Counted from the stretch's first letter, positions 1-8,647 are shown. The stretch is 64,000 bases of DNA from Butyricimonas sp. Marseille-P3923 (GCF_900184685.1 NZ_FXXL01000007.1:496001-560000); one strand, 5' to 3'. Made by a program: numbers and translations. The notes: generated from the letters alone by a model not told the origin.

Positions 1-512
1 TCATCCGCGAGGGTTACGTCATAATCCGGTGCAAGCGGTGCGGAATCAAATCCCGATACGAATATCGCTTTCGGCATATCTTCCGGGTTAGCGATGATGT
101 CGTACGGGCGTTGTTTGATCATAGGCCAAACACCACTGTCGAGCAACTTTTCGATGATTTCTTTTCTGGAAAGTTGGTTCGCGTCGGCTCTCCCGAAATC
201 CCGGTATTGGATTTGATCATCCGCTTTGACGACAACTTCCAGTAGTTTTCTTCTTTCACCTCTGTTGACGGCTTCGATAGTACCGCTGACGGGTGCCGTG
301 AATTTGACTTCGGGTCGGTATTTATTAATAAACAATACATCGCCCGCCTTCACTTGGTCGCCTACCTTTACTGCAAGTTTAGGAGTAAGTAACCGGAAAT
401 CTGTCGGTTTTACTGCATAGAGATTGCATTTCTCCACGTTTTTTACCACGTTTTCCGCTTCTCCTTTCAACTTGATATCAAGGCCTTTTTTCAGTTTTAT
501 CACCTTGGACAT
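1..512 (-). CDS. nqrA: Na+-translocating NADH:quinone reductase subunit A (5' part only)
   Basis: NqrA is the peripheral subunit of the Na+-NQR complex, which oxidises NADH, reduces quinone and pumps sodium across the inner membrane. Translating the minus strand from the ATG at 512-510 gives 170 residues starting MSKVIKLKKGLDIKLKG, the typical NqrA N-terminus, followed by a biotinyl/lipoyl-like fold segment (VGDQVKAGDVLF, then TAPVSGTIEAVNRGERR). The reading frame is open to the window edge, so the C-terminal part and the remaining nqr genes lie outside. A TATATTTG -7 box lies about 75 bp upstream. I recognise the family from sequence; the identity is firm, the 3' extent unknown. Confidence 0.93.
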   Translation of the reverse strand, partial: MSKVIKLKKGLDIKLKGEAENVVKNVEKCNLYAVKPTDFRLLTPKLAVKVGDQVKAGDVLFINKYRPEVKFTAPVSGTIEAVNRGERRKLLEVVVKADDQIQYRDFGRADANQLSRKEIIEKLLDSGVWPMIKQRPYDIIANPEDMPKAIFVSGFDSAPLAPDYDVTLAD

Positions 513-586
513 TGTTTTATTATATTTTTGATATGTAGATAATTATTTCTCTTCCACGCATAAAAATGGTGTTTTAAAAATACGTG

Positions 587-594
587 CAAATATA
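587..594 (-). promoter_or_regulatory. Candidate -7 box for nqrA
   Basis: The minus strand reads TATATTTG here, a full match to the Bacteroides -7 consensus TAnnTTTG. No clear TTG lies 19 nt further upstream, so only half the promoter is supported. It would give a leader of about 70 nt before nqrA. Confidence 0.45.
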
Positions 595-758
595 TAATCA
601 ATTATTGAATTTATTCAGTAATTCAAAGGTTAATTCTTGCAATAGAATGCTTTTTTTAGCTTTGAGTATCGGATTGGTATATTCCTATTTGGCATAGTAT
701 TTGTTGAGATTAGTGTGAAAATGATTAATATGATATTATCCAAAATAGTGATCGAGTT

Positions 759-1235
759 ATGAAAGGTATGATAGTTTGTTGCTTTATAACAGTTCTGGCG
801 ATTTCGTGTAAATCCGCTAAGGAAAGCGTTTCTCTGACCGGAGTGAAGTGGGTGGCGGAAAGCTTGAACGGAAAAGAAATTAAATTCAAGGAGGCGCAGA
901 GCGAGGTATTCTTTACTCTTGACGCCACCGATAAAAAGGTTTCCGGGAAAGCGGGTTGCAATCGTTTTTTCGGGACTTACGATTTGAACGAGTCGGAATT
1001 GGCGTTTAGCGGGATGGGGGCGACGAAGATGGCCTGCCCGGATATGGATATCGAGGCTTCGTTCTTCAAGGTGTTGGAAGATACAAAGAGTTTCGTGATC
1101 AAAAACGACAAGCTGACTCTGAAAGATGCCAACAACGTGATAGCGGTATTTAAGGCCTTGGATGAAAAGGCAGACAAGAAGAAAAAAATAGTTTATAGTT
1201 TGATTTTTCGTGATAGAAAAGGGGCTTGTCGGTAA
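759..1235 (+). CDS. META-domain (DUF306/HslJ-like) lipoprotein
   Basis: 158 residues. A short signal peptide ends in a lipobox LAIS-C17, so the mature protein should be a lipid-anchored envelope protein. From about residue 28 it carries a META/HslJ-type domain: GVKWVAESLNGKEI, then the strand pattern KVSGKAGCNRFFGTYDL and a conserved-looking MACPDMDIEASF segment. The family is linked to heat shock and stress in other bacteria, but the biochemical role is not known. The last codons and the stop are inside a strong terminator hairpin. It is alone on the plus strand, divergent from nqrA and convergent with the TonB receptor gene. Confidence 0.8.
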   Translation: MKGMIVCCFITVLAISCKSAKESVSLTGVKWVAESLNGKEIKFKEAQSEVFFTLDATDKKVSGKAGCNRFFGTYDLNESELAFSGMGATKMACPDMDIEASFFKVLEDTKSFVIKNDKLTLKDANNVIAVFKALDEKADKKKKIVYSLIFRDRKGACR

Positions 1236-1250
1236 CGATAAGTCCCTTTT
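1217..1250. terminator. Bidirectional terminator overlapping a stop codon
   Basis: Arms 1217-1231 and 1236-1250 pair over 15 bp with two G-T wobbles; loop 1232-1235. The right arm ends in TTTT and the left arm begins AAAA, so it can act on both strands between convergent genes. The TAA stop of the META gene (1233-1235) is in the loop. Confidence 0.8.
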
Positions 1251-1300
1251 AAATGTATCAAAACATCTATTGAAATATATCATCGGGCGGGGGAGGGTGT

Positions 1301-3901
1301 TTAAAACAGGATTTTGTAACTCAAATTCGGCAATATATCGCTTACTCTTTTTTTCTCTATCATATTCTTCGGTTCGTTATACTGGAGCCCGTGTTGTCCC
1401 GTGTACCCGGTTAAATTCAATAACTGAAGGCCGATTTCATGGGACACGTGTTTTTTATTTAACTTGTAACTAATCCCTAAATCTACGGTAAAGGCGGGGG
1501 CGAATTGCCGGCTGAATGCTCGTGTTTCGTCATAAGTGATATCTTTTTCGGCTAAAGATTTCGTTTCGTCAACCGGGGTGTAACGGTCGCCGGCTTGATA
1601 AGACATACGAAAGTTCAAGTTAAATATATTTTCTTGTTTTTGCCCAACCATCCATTCTTTACCTCCCAGAGCATTAAATATATATCCCCGGTCAAGTCGT
1701 GTATTCCGCCACACGTGATCCCCGCCGAGATATTCCGATTTAAAGACAGACCCTGTGAACAGGTAATAGTAGCCTTTATTCAGGTAACGTTCCAACGTGA
1801 TATCCACCCCGTAATTATGTCCTTTACCCTTGTTCACGAGCTGCCTGTCCATGTAATAGGAATCGTGATTGATGATCGAAAAGGATGTTTCCGGCTCAAC
1901 CGGCACGTCGAATAACGCTTGGTAGTAAGGTTCTATTTTCAAGTGAATATTTTCAGATATTCCCCAATCGTAAGTCAACACGAAATGATGAGCCTTGGCG
2001 AAATCCAATTCCTTATTTACTTTATCATCTCCCGTTTGTGGTGTCTGTACAAAATAGTAATCCAGTTTTTCACGACGGGAATGTAACCCGTAAGCGACTG
2101 ATAATGCCTGTTTCGAGTTGAAATCCCATTTAAAAGCGAGGCGGGGTTCTATCGTCCATTTCGAACTTAACGTGAACATTTGTGCGTTTATGCCCACGTT
2201 GGTTGTCAGCTTATCCGTGAGTTTGAGAATGGAATTACTGTATACCGATATTACCATAGCTTCGCCTTTGCCTTTCACGATTCTTTCCATGGGTTTGTTT
2301 AACCCGAAATTGGGGGATAAATTGAAATTCAAGTCGTATAATAGTCCGGTAACGGTAATACCGGTGCGGTTCGTGTGTCCGGAACTATATTTCTTATTGA
2401 AGTAAGAATTAAAGACGATATCCAGATTCGCGCTTTTCATGTTTACAACAGGGAAATAAGTTAAGGCATCCCGGGAGGTCAGTTGTTTTACCCGCGGATG
2501 GTTGTCCGAGTAAGTAGCGGCTAACGAAGTCTTGAAGTAAGCATCGTTACCCGGGGCATACCTGTGTGTAATTCCCCCGGCTCCTTTTGTCATTGTCATC
2601 TTTATTTTTTGCCTGTCGTCGTATGTTTCCCATTTGGAGCGGTTTTCCTCCGCGTCGACTTTATTCATGTCAAGCAGACCGATGCCCCAAACGGAAAATG
2701 TACCAACCCCGCGTGTCGGGAAATTCAGTTTGAAGGTCAAATCTTGAAAATTGATACCCGTGTTAGCTGCAAGTCCTCCCATCAACGCGGTTGAAAAGAA
2801 ACGGTAATTAAAGATATAAGAACTTCCTGATTTCTTGTTTATCGGACCTTCGGAAGCGATATCCAGTCCTAAGAATCCGATTTGAACGGCATGTTCGTGT
2901 TGCTCGTTATTCCCGTTCTTGACGGACATATCGAAGACGCCGGAAAGTGCGTTGTTGTATTCTGCGGGGAAAGCCCCGTTGAAGAAATCGGAATTGCCCA
3001 TGACTTGACTGCTCAATCCCGAAAACAGACCTCCCCCGATGCCTGCCATGTCTGCGAAGTGTGTCGGGTTCGGGATTTCCACTCCTTCCAGTTTCCATTG
3101 CAGAAACTGAGGTGAATTGCCCCGGATGGCGATAGCGTTGCTTCCGGGAGCGCGGGCTACTCCGGCAAATGATGTTGCCAGACGGGCAGGATCGTCCAGT
3201 CCGCCCGCGTAACGATTGGCTTCCTCCACGCTGATCATGCGTCCCCCGGCGAGAGCCATGGGATTCAACGTGTGTTCCTTGTTTATGCTGGCTCTTACCA
3301 CGACTTCTTCCAAATCTTGCGTGTTTTCCGACAGAAAAATCTCACGATACACTTCCTTCGCGGAAGTCAGTAATATTTCTTTTATCATGACAGGCTCGTA
3401 GCCTAGACAAGAAACTTGAATATCATATCTGCCGACGGGTATATTCTTGAAACGAAAATTCCCGAGACTGTCCGTTGTCGTCCCTACCGGTGGATTGACA
3501 TGGCATAATATCACGTTCGCGTTCGGAACGGGCGCTCCCGATGCTGCGTCTTTAACCACGCCTTTTATCGTCTGTCCGGGGATATCTTTCCGGGGGACGG
3601 GAGAAAGAGGGACGATAATGATATGCCATCCTTTTATTTTGTACGTGAGTCCCGTGTTTTTTAGAATTTGTTCAAGTACTTTTTGAATTCCCGTGTTTTT
3701 TATATCAACCGTGATTTTCTTCCGGTCGTCCAGTTTGGCTTGACTATAAGCAACCGTGTATTTGCTTTGGGCTTCAATTTGTTCGAAGGTTTGTTTTATC
3801 GAGATGTTCTGTCCCGTGATGGTGATTCGGGTGTCTTGAGCGTACGATATAATTGAGATGAACAAGATGGAGAATAAACCGATTATTTTGAACGAGAGCA
3901 T
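1301..3901 (-). CDS. TonB-dependent outer-membrane receptor with N-terminal STN domain
   Basis: 866 residues. Order: signal peptide (1-21), secretin/TonB short N-terminal (STN) domain about 25-75, a carboxypeptidase-regulatory-like beta domain about 112-200 (GVVKDAASGAPVPNANV), a plug with RGNSPQFLQWKLEGVEIPNP, then a long beta-barrel ending in F. STN receptors of this type import a ligand and also signal to FecR in the periplasm. The gene starts 1 nt past the FecR stop, so the two are probably coupled, and sigma, FecR and receptor make a complete signalling set. The substrate cannot be read from the sequence; siderophore, haem or glycan are all possible. No SusD partner is present. Confidence 0.9.
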   Translation of the reverse strand: MLSFKIIGLFSILFISIISYAQDTRITITGQNISIKQTFEQIEAQSKYTVAYSQAKLDDRKKITVDIKNTGIQKVLEQILKNTGLTYKIKGWHIIIVPLSPVPRKDIPGQTIKGVVKDAASGAPVPNANVILCHVNPPVGTTTDSLGNFRFKNIPVGRYDIQVSCLGYEPVMIKEILLTSAKEVYREIFLSENTQDLEEVVVRASINKEHTLNPMALAGGRMISVEEANRYAGGLDDPARLATSFAGVARAPGSNAIAIRGNSPQFLQWKLEGVEIPNPTHFADMAGIGGGLFSGLSSQVMGNSDFFNGAFPAEYNNALSGVFDMSVKNGNNEQHEHAVQIGFLGLDIASEGPINKKSGSSYIFNYRFFSTALMGGLAANTGINFQDLTFKLNFPTRGVGTFSVWGIGLLDMNKVDAEENRSKWETYDDRQKIKMTMTKGAGGITHRYAPGNDAYFKTSLAATYSDNHPRVKQLTSRDALTYFPVVNMKSANLDIVFNSYFNKKYSSGHTNRTGITVTGLLYDLNFNLSPNFGLNKPMERIVKGKGEAMVISVYSNSILKLTDKLTTNVGINAQMFTLSSKWTIEPRLAFKWDFNSKQALSVAYGLHSRREKLDYYFVQTPQTGDDKVNKELDFAKAHHFVLTYDWGISENIHLKIEPYYQALFDVPVEPETSFSIINHDSYYMDRQLVNKGKGHNYGVDITLERYLNKGYYYLFTGSVFKSEYLGGDHVWRNTRLDRGYIFNALGGKEWMVGQKQENIFNLNFRMSYQAGDRYTPVDETKSLAEKDITYDETRAFSRQFAPAFTVDLGISYKLNKKHVSHEIGLQLLNLTGYTGQHGLQYNEPKNMIEKKRVSDILPNLSYKILF

Positions 3902-3902
3902 A

Positions 3903-4883
3903 TTATTTTTTTATTAGTGTGACTTTATTGTTTTGTATCGTGTACCGGAAATCGCCTGTGACGTCCTGTAATATATCTAAAATCTCCGTGAGGCTTTCGT
4001 GGTGAACGAACTTCACCGTGTACGAGGCATTGGGGAAATCTTGTTTGTCATATTCGATGGATACGTCAAATCGGCGTTGCAGCGCACTAGTGATATCATT
4101 GAACGTGGTGTTCCGGAATATCAATAACCCGTCTTTCCAACCTGTGTTTTTTTCCGTGGCAATATTGACCTGCACGGATCGGTCTATTTTGCTATAAATG
4201 ATTTGTTGATTGGGGCGAAGAATATACCCGCTGTCGTTTTCCTCTTGTTTTATTTTCACTTGTATGCTTCCGCTGTCGAGTGTCGCTATAGCTCTGTCGT
4301 TTCTTGGATAAGCGGAAATATTAAACTTCGTTCCGAGTACTTTCACGAGTAACGAACCGGTTTGCACGATAAATGGTTTCGTGGGGTTTTTGGTGACGGA
4401 AAAATATGCTTCCCCGTCCAGCGTGACCATGCGTGTTGTATCTTTGAACTTGGAAGGATAAGTGATTCTACTTCCCGAGTTGAGCAGAATCGTCGTTCCG
4501 TCCGGTAGGGTACATTCCCTTTGTTCGTTGTTGGAAGTGAAGACGGTGATCATTTTTACCTCTTGAGTCATGTAGAGGTAACCGCCCAACAGCAGAAGTG
4601 CCGGAACTATGACAGCGGCATATTTCATCCATGCACGTGTGGTTATTGGACGTCTTTTTTTATTTTCAATGCGTTGAATCGCGGCGTTTACCCGAGCGAG
4701 AGACTGGTACGTGCCGGCGTCCGCAGTCGCCGACAATTTGTCCCAAATTGTTCGTAAAGCCTGATCTTTCTCGGCAGCCCGGCGGTCGTCGATGATCCAT
4801 TTTTGTATTTTTATTTCTGTCGCGGGGAGATACGAGTCGCTAAAGAACTGATCGAGTACCCGATAGATATAATTCTTTTTCAT
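3903..4883 (-). CDS. FecR-family anti-sigma factor
   Basis: 326 residues. A cytoplasmic N-terminal region of about 85 residues is followed by one membrane helix (YAAVIVPALLLLGGYLYM, about 88-105), then the periplasmic FecR domain (TVFTSNNEQRECTLPDGTTI, SRITYPSKF, LDGEAYFSV) and a C-terminal DUF4974 segment (about 255-325) that normally contacts the STN domain of the receptor. It should hold or activate the ECF sigma factor encoded two genes upstream, depending on receptor occupancy. The length is normal for the family. It lies in one transcription unit with the genes at 4902 and 1301. Confidence 0.92.
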   Translation of the reverse strand: MKKNYIYRVLDQFFSDSYLPATEIKIQKWIIDDRRAAEKDQALRTIWDKLSATADAGTYQSLARVNAAIQRIENKKRRPITTRAWMKYAAVIVPALLLLGGYLYMTQEVKMITVFTSNNEQRECTLPDGTTILLNSGSRITYPSKFKDTTRMVTLDGEAYFSVTKNPTKPFIVQTGSLLVKVLGTKFNISAYPRNDRAIATLDSGSIQVKIKQEENDSGYILRPNQQIIYSKIDRSVQVNIATEKNTGWKDGLLIFRNTTFNDITSALQRRFDVSIEYDKQDFPNASYTVKFVHHESLTEILDILQDVTGDFRYTIQNNKVTLIKK

Positions 4884-4901
4884 AGGTGTATTATTATATC
4901 A

Positions 4902-5579
4902 TTAAAAACCGATAGAAATGCGTCCGGAGGTTTCCACTTTCCATTTCTGTGATTTATTGTCAAATTGATATTCTGCCCCGACACTTATGTCCGTGTCCTT
5001 TTTCACGTTAATGGATAGGGATGCCCCTGTGCCCGTGTGAGGAAACAGCGAATTGTAAACAGAGTGTAGGGAAGGAGCCCTCGCGAAAATGTACTGTCCC
5101 CGGATATTTAACCGGATGCGGTTTGCCGGAGTGTATTGTATCTTCCCGTTTACCCCCGTGATATTCTGCCAAAACAAGGATGCTGAATAATAAAATTGTT
5201 TGCTGAATAATCCTCCCGTTTCTATAAACAGTTTTTGTGTCGGTTGCCAGCGTATAGCCCCGTGTATAGAAATATACTTGCCCATTCCGGGGTAGAACAT
5301 CTGTTTCCTGTTTCCCGCGAAAGATAATTGCCTGTAAACGGGATTCTGTTGGGAACGGTAGACGTCTGTCCGTGTCGGTGTGCTTCTTGTCATGGCGGGA
5401 TAAGAGTAGAGAAAAGGAAGTGGCTTCCGGTATGAATATTCCGGTTTAATACTTGATGGGCGTGTCGATCCTAACTTTGTCGGGGTGTTTATTTTTTCTT
5501 TTTTTTCCACCGTTTGGGTGAATCCCGGGGAGGCAGATGCAAGAATCATAATTATTGATATTGCTATTCGTGCTTTCAT
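4902..5579 (-). CDS. Small secreted barrel-like protein inside the sigma/FecR operon
   Basis: 225 residues with a signal peptide (cleavage expected after PGFTQ). Residues about 25-85 are proline/arginine-rich and low in complexity. The rest consists of alternating beta-type segments with aromatic girdles (WQPTQKLFIETGGLF, NRIRLNIRGQYIF, DISVGAEYQF) and the chain ends ISIGF; a terminal phenylalanine is usual for outer-membrane barrels. I do not recognise a named family. It sits between the sigma gene and fecR and has its own ECF-type promoter site at 5612-5641, so it should be co-induced with the receptor. It could be an accessory outer-membrane component for the same ligand. Confidence 0.65.
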   Translation of the reverse strand: MKARIAISIIMILASASPGFTQTVEKKEKINTPTKLGSTRPSSIKPEYSYRKPLPFLYSYPAMTRSTPTRTDVYRSQQNPVYRQLSFAGNRKQMFYPGMGKYISIHGAIRWQPTQKLFIETGGLFSKQFYYSASLFWQNITGVNGKIQYTPANRIRLNIRGQYIFARAPSLHSVYNSLFPHTGTGASLSINVKKDTDISVGAEYQFDNKSQKWKVETSGRISIGF

Positions 5580-5611
5580 AACATTTTTCTTTTGTTGTTG
5601 TTTACATGATT

Positions 5612-5641
5612 AATACAACCAAGTAGTGTATCGCTCCCGAC
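5612..5641 (-). promoter_or_regulatory. ECF-type promoter site A (upstream of 4902-5579 gene)
   Basis: Read on the minus strand: GTCGGGAG, 11 nt, then TTGGTTGTATT. The same two blocks with the same 11-nt spacing occur at 6235-6264 ahead of the sigma gene. The repetition and position make it a likely binding site for the ECF sigma factor encoded here. Confidence 0.65.
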
Positions 5642-5660
5642 CGGAAATGTATTTTTCTTG

Positions 5661-6203
5661 CTAAAGAAAGAATATCAAGAAGCTTGATATAACTTGCCGG
5701 ATTTCCTGTAAAGCCAGACTTAGTTGGTTCTCAACCGTTTTCTTTGAAATATTCAGTTCTTGTGCGATCTCGTTATTGGAAAGCCTGTTGTCCCGGCTCA
5801 TTTGATAAATTCTTTTTCTTTGAACAGGCATTTTGCAAATCGTCATTTCTATCAAAAGCTGAATTTCTTTCGCGAATAGGATTTCATCCGAACTGTCTGT
5901 TACGGGATTGAAATTGCTGAAGCTGTCTATAAACGTGTCTTCAATCAGCTTGTGTTTCAGAAAATTCAAAGCTGAATTTCTTGCCATCGTGTAAAGATAT
6001 GGACCGAGAGGTTTCTCCGGATTTAAGGTTGTCCGGTTCACCCACAACTTAATAAATACGTCTTGCGCTAAATCTTCCGCGTCTGCTTCCGATCTGATAA
6101 TGCCGCGAATGAATGATTTGACTTTTGGGAAACATGTAATAAACACATTTTCAAAAGCTTCATGATTACCATGATGGAGCGATTCAACTTCTGTTTCCTT
6201 CAT
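5661..6203 (-). CDS. ECF (sigma-70 family) RNA polymerase sigma factor
   Basis: 180 residues from the ATG at 6203. Region 2 is visible as DAEDLAQDVFIKLW and region 4 as a helix-turn-helix NNEIAQELNISKKTVENQ; the chain ends in a short hydrophobic tail, common in this Bacteroidota subgroup. An in-frame ATG at 6245 would add 14 residues but lies inside the predicted promoter (6235-6264), so I prefer 6203. The gene heads the minus-strand set with FecR and the STN receptor and probably activates its own promoter and that of the next gene. Confidence 0.92.
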   Translation of the reverse strand: MKETEVESLHHGNHEAFENVFITCFPKVKSFIRGIIRSEADAEDLAQDVFIKLWVNRTTLNPEKPLGPYLYTMARNSALNFLKHKLIEDTFIDSFSNFNPVTDSSDEILFAKEIQLLIEMTICKMPVQRKRIYQMSRDNRLSNNEIAQELNISKKTVENQLSLALQEIRQVISSFLIFFL

Positions 6204-6234
6204 TATAATATTTATTCCATAGTCATTTATTATA

Positions 6235-6264
6235 AATACAACCAAGTCGCACGATACTCCCGAC
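6235..6264 (-). promoter_or_regulatory. ECF-type promoter site B (autoregulatory, sigma gene)
   Basis: Minus strand: GTCGGGAG, 11 nt, TTGGTTGTATT, matching site A at 5612-5641 in both blocks and in spacing. It lies about 30 nt upstream of the sigma start codon. Confidence 0.65.
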
Positions 6265-6630
6265 TTTGAGGACGTAAATGTAATACCCGCGGGATAGGAA
6301 AATGGGAAAAATAGAGAATTTAATTTTTTAAGTTTATTTGTTACAAATAATTATTGAAGAAAAGACCGTTTTCAAAAAAACAGTTATCTTTACCTCGAAA
6401 TTATAAGTATCCACATTTTGAGAACAATTCTTAGATTTATACTGGTTTAATATTTAGCCCTGTAAACCGCGGGCTAATAATTCTTTCGTTCGAGTAATTC
6501 TACTTGAAAAGGTTTTCTATTTCATTTTTATTCATGGCATTGCTCTTTTGAAGGGCATGGGACGCGTGTTGTAGCGCGATGTCGTGAATCATAACAAGAC
6601 TTTCAAAGAATATTAGGTACAGTATAGAGC
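6265..6630. other. Intergenic region between divergent sigma gene and DUF1062 gene
   Basis: About 365 nt without a coding frame I can support. It is AT-rich. A 7-bp dyad (6454-6460 with 6471-6477, loop 10) is present, and TATCTTTA near 6390 is one base off the -7 consensus for rightward transcription. Nothing else stands out. Confidence 0.5.
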
Positions 6631-7248
6631 ATGAGAACAGAGTATACATGGGAAATAAAGATTAAAAACACTCCCGCTTTAGAAAGAAAATGTAACCGAT
6701 GTAATTGTAATAAATTTTATTGCAGCAACAAATTCAGAATGAACGCGCAAAAAAAGAACATTGATGTATGGCTGATTTACAGGTGTATGGAATGTGACAG
6801 TACATATAATTTGACGATATTGTCACGTACAAAACCCGAACTGATAAGAAAAGATTTGTTCACCAAGTTTTCGGACAATGATGAAGATATAGCTTGGGAA
6901 TATGCTTTCTCGCTCGAAACGGCACGGAAAAACAATGTAAAATTTGATTACAATAGTGTTGAATACGAGATAGAGCATGATAATATTTCGATAAATGATA
7001 TACTGAACGCGGGAGATGAATCGGTAGTATTCAAGATTCAAACCGGTTTTGAATTTGAACTTAAATTATCCTCCGTTATTCGCTATTGTTTAGGTGTATC
7101 TGCAAGTCAATTAAATCAAATGATTGAAGTTGATGCTGTTTTTACCCCCGAAGGCTATCCGATAAAGAAGCATAAAGTCAAGAATGGAGATATTGTATTG
7201 ATAAACAAAGAGAAGTTACAAGGTATCAAATCTTTGGGTAGCGTTTGA
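6631..7248 (+). CDS. DUF1062-like protein with N-terminal cysteine cluster
   Basis: 205 residues, no signal peptide, so cytoplasmic. The N-terminal third carries a zinc-ribbon-like set: CNRCNCNKFYC at about residues 21-31 and C-x2-C (CMEC) about 28 residues later, next to NIDVWLIYRCMECDSTYNL, which fits DUF1062. The C-terminal half (SVIRYCLGVSASQLNQMI...GDIVLI) looks like a small RNA- or nucleic-acid-binding S4-type surface, but that is a guess. Function unknown. It is a single gene; the long hairpin at 7272-7371 is directly downstream in its transcript. Confidence 0.7.
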   Translation: MRTEYTWEIKIKNTPALERKCNRCNCNKFYCSNKFRMNAQKKNIDVWLIYRCMECDSTYNLTILSRTKPELIRKDLFTKFSDNDEDIAWEYAFSLETARKNNVKFDYNSVEYEIEHDNISINDILNAGDESVVFKIQTGFEFELKLSSVIRYCLGVSASQLNQMIEVDAVFTPEGYPIKKHKVKNGDIVLINKEKLQGIKSLGSV

Positions 7249-7271
7249 TTTTTAGGAATTTCTATTTCGAG

Positions 7272-7371
7272 ATTACCGGAAAAGTCCTTCTTGAACGGGG
7301 CGAAAAATCTCTTGTCCGCTGTAGCTTGCACGAGGTTCTTCGCTTTGTTCGAGAGGGGCTTTTCCGGTGAT
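7272..7371 (+). other. 100-nt near-perfect RNA hairpin
   Basis: 7272-7304 pairs with 7339-7371 in one uninterrupted 33-bp stem, followed by further paired blocks (7306-7311 with 7332-7337; 7313-7315 with 7328-7330; 7318-7320 with 7323-7325). Nine pairs are G-T. In the plus-strand transcript these are allowed G-U wobbles; in the minus-strand transcript they would be A-C clashes. This favours selection for structure in plus-strand RNA. There is no T-tract. It fills the space between the DUF1062 gene and the folC stop. Confidence 0.75.
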
Positions 7372-7372
7372 G

Positions 7373-8647
7373 TCAGATAACTTCAGCTACCACGAATGTA
7401 CTTCCCCCGATATAGATCATGTCATCGGGAGTGGCAGCGGCTTTCGCTGCCGCGTATGCTTCCGCGACGGTCGGGTACGTTTTACCGTGTAAATGGTGGG
7501 CTGCCGCTTTTCCCGCCAATACATGCTCATCCATTGCCCGGGGGATAGACGCTTTACAGAAATAGTAGATCGCGTCTTTCGGTAAGATATGCAATACGCT
7601 ATCCACGTCTTTGTCGTTCACCATGCCCATGACGAAATGGAGGCGTTCGTACTTGCACGTTTCCAGTTGAGCCGCGATTTCCGTCAACCCGTCGATATTG
7701 TGTCCCGTGTCGCAAACCGTGTAAGGGGCACGGGATAATTCCTGCCAACGCCCGAGTAATCCCGTGTAGCGAATCGTGTTCGCTATACCGTCATGTATAT
7801 GTTGATCCGAAATGTTTATCCCTTGCGCCCGTAGACTCAATACCGTTTCCAAAACCGCGGGGATGTTTTTGCGTTGGTACAATCCTTTCAGATCCGGATG
7901 CAGGTTGTCGAACGTGATGCCTTGCTTGTTTTTTAGATTGTAAGTGTTACCCGGGGTACGCTCCGCGTTCCAGTTGTCGGAAGCAAATTCAAGTGTCGTA
8001 CCGCACTCTTTGGCTCTCCCGATAAACACGAAATCGGTATCGGCATCCCTCGTGCCGACGATTGCCGGAACGTTTGGCTTGATGATTCCCGCTTTCTCGC
8101 GGGCGATCTTTTCCAGCGTATCTCCCAGAAGTGCCATGTGGTCGAATGAAATATTCGTGATCACGGAAGCCAGAGGCGTGATGATATTCGTGGAATCGAG
8201 CCGTCCGCCCAACCCGACCTCTATCACGGCGATGTCTACTTGTTGATCGGCGAAATACTTGAATGCCATGGCTACCGTCATTTCGAAAAATGAAGGTTTG
8301 ATACCCGTGAAAAGAGTTTTGTTCTCTTCCACGAAGTCAATCACGTATTGTTCCGGCATCATTTCCCCGTTAATCTTGATTCGTTCGCGGAAGTCCTTCA
8401 AGTGAGGGGAGGTGTATAGCCCGGTCTTGTATCCCGCTGTTTGTAAAATAGAAGCGAGCATGTGTGACACGGAACCTTTCCCGTTAGTCCCGCCCACGTG
8501 TATCGTTTTGAACCGGTGATGCGGTGCACCGAAATGCTCGTCCAGTTTTAACGTGTTATCCAGATTGGCTTTGTACGCGGCTTTTCCCTCGCGTTGATAC
8601 ATGGGAAGTTGGGCGAACAGCCATTCTAAAGTTTCATTGTAATTCAT
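7373..8647 (-). CDS. folC: Bifunctional folylpolyglutamate/dihydrofolate synthase
   Basis: 424 residues, the usual length. FolC adds glutamate to dihydropteroate and to folates using ATP. Visible signatures are the P-loop HVGGTNGKGSVSHML at about 50-64, the omega-loop/Mg-site segment TSPHLKDFRERIKING, EVGLGGRLDSTN, and the C-terminal Mur-ligase-like glutamate-binding region (CDTGHNIDGL). It is a single minus-strand gene; its stop codon is 1 nt from the end of the long hairpin. Start: the ATG at 8647 places the conserved ETLEWLF segment at the N-terminus as expected. Confidence 0.96.
   Translation of the reverse strand: MNYNETLEWLFAQLPMYQREGKAAYKANLDNTLKLDEHFGAPHHRFKTIHVGGTNGKGSVSHMLASILQTAGYKTGLYTSPHLKDFRERIKINGEMMPEQYVIDFVEENKTLFTGIKPSFFEMTVAMAFKYFADQQVDIAVIEVGLGGRLDSTNIITPLASVITNISFDHMALLGDTLEKIAREKAGIIKPNVPAIVGTRDADTDFVFIGRAKECGTTLEFASDNWNAERTPGNTYNLKNKQGITFDNLHPDLKGLYQRKNIPAVLETVLSLRAQGINISDQHIHDGIANTIRYTGLLGRWQELSRAPYTVCDTGHNIDGLTEIAAQLETCKYERLHFVMGMVNDKDVDSVLHILPKDAIYYFCKASIPRAMDEHVLAGKAAAHHLHGKTYPTVAEAYAAAKAAATPDDMIYIGGSTFVVAEVI

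Noticed and set aside
630-1283. 217-codon open frame on the minus strand
   Set aside because: Overlaps the META lipoprotein gene and both sides of its terminator; the translation has no recognisable domain or signal.
6549-6572. 12-mer TGTAGCGCGATG shared with 39148-39159
   Set aside because: No extension of the match on either side, and no repeat or gene context in common; treated as chance.
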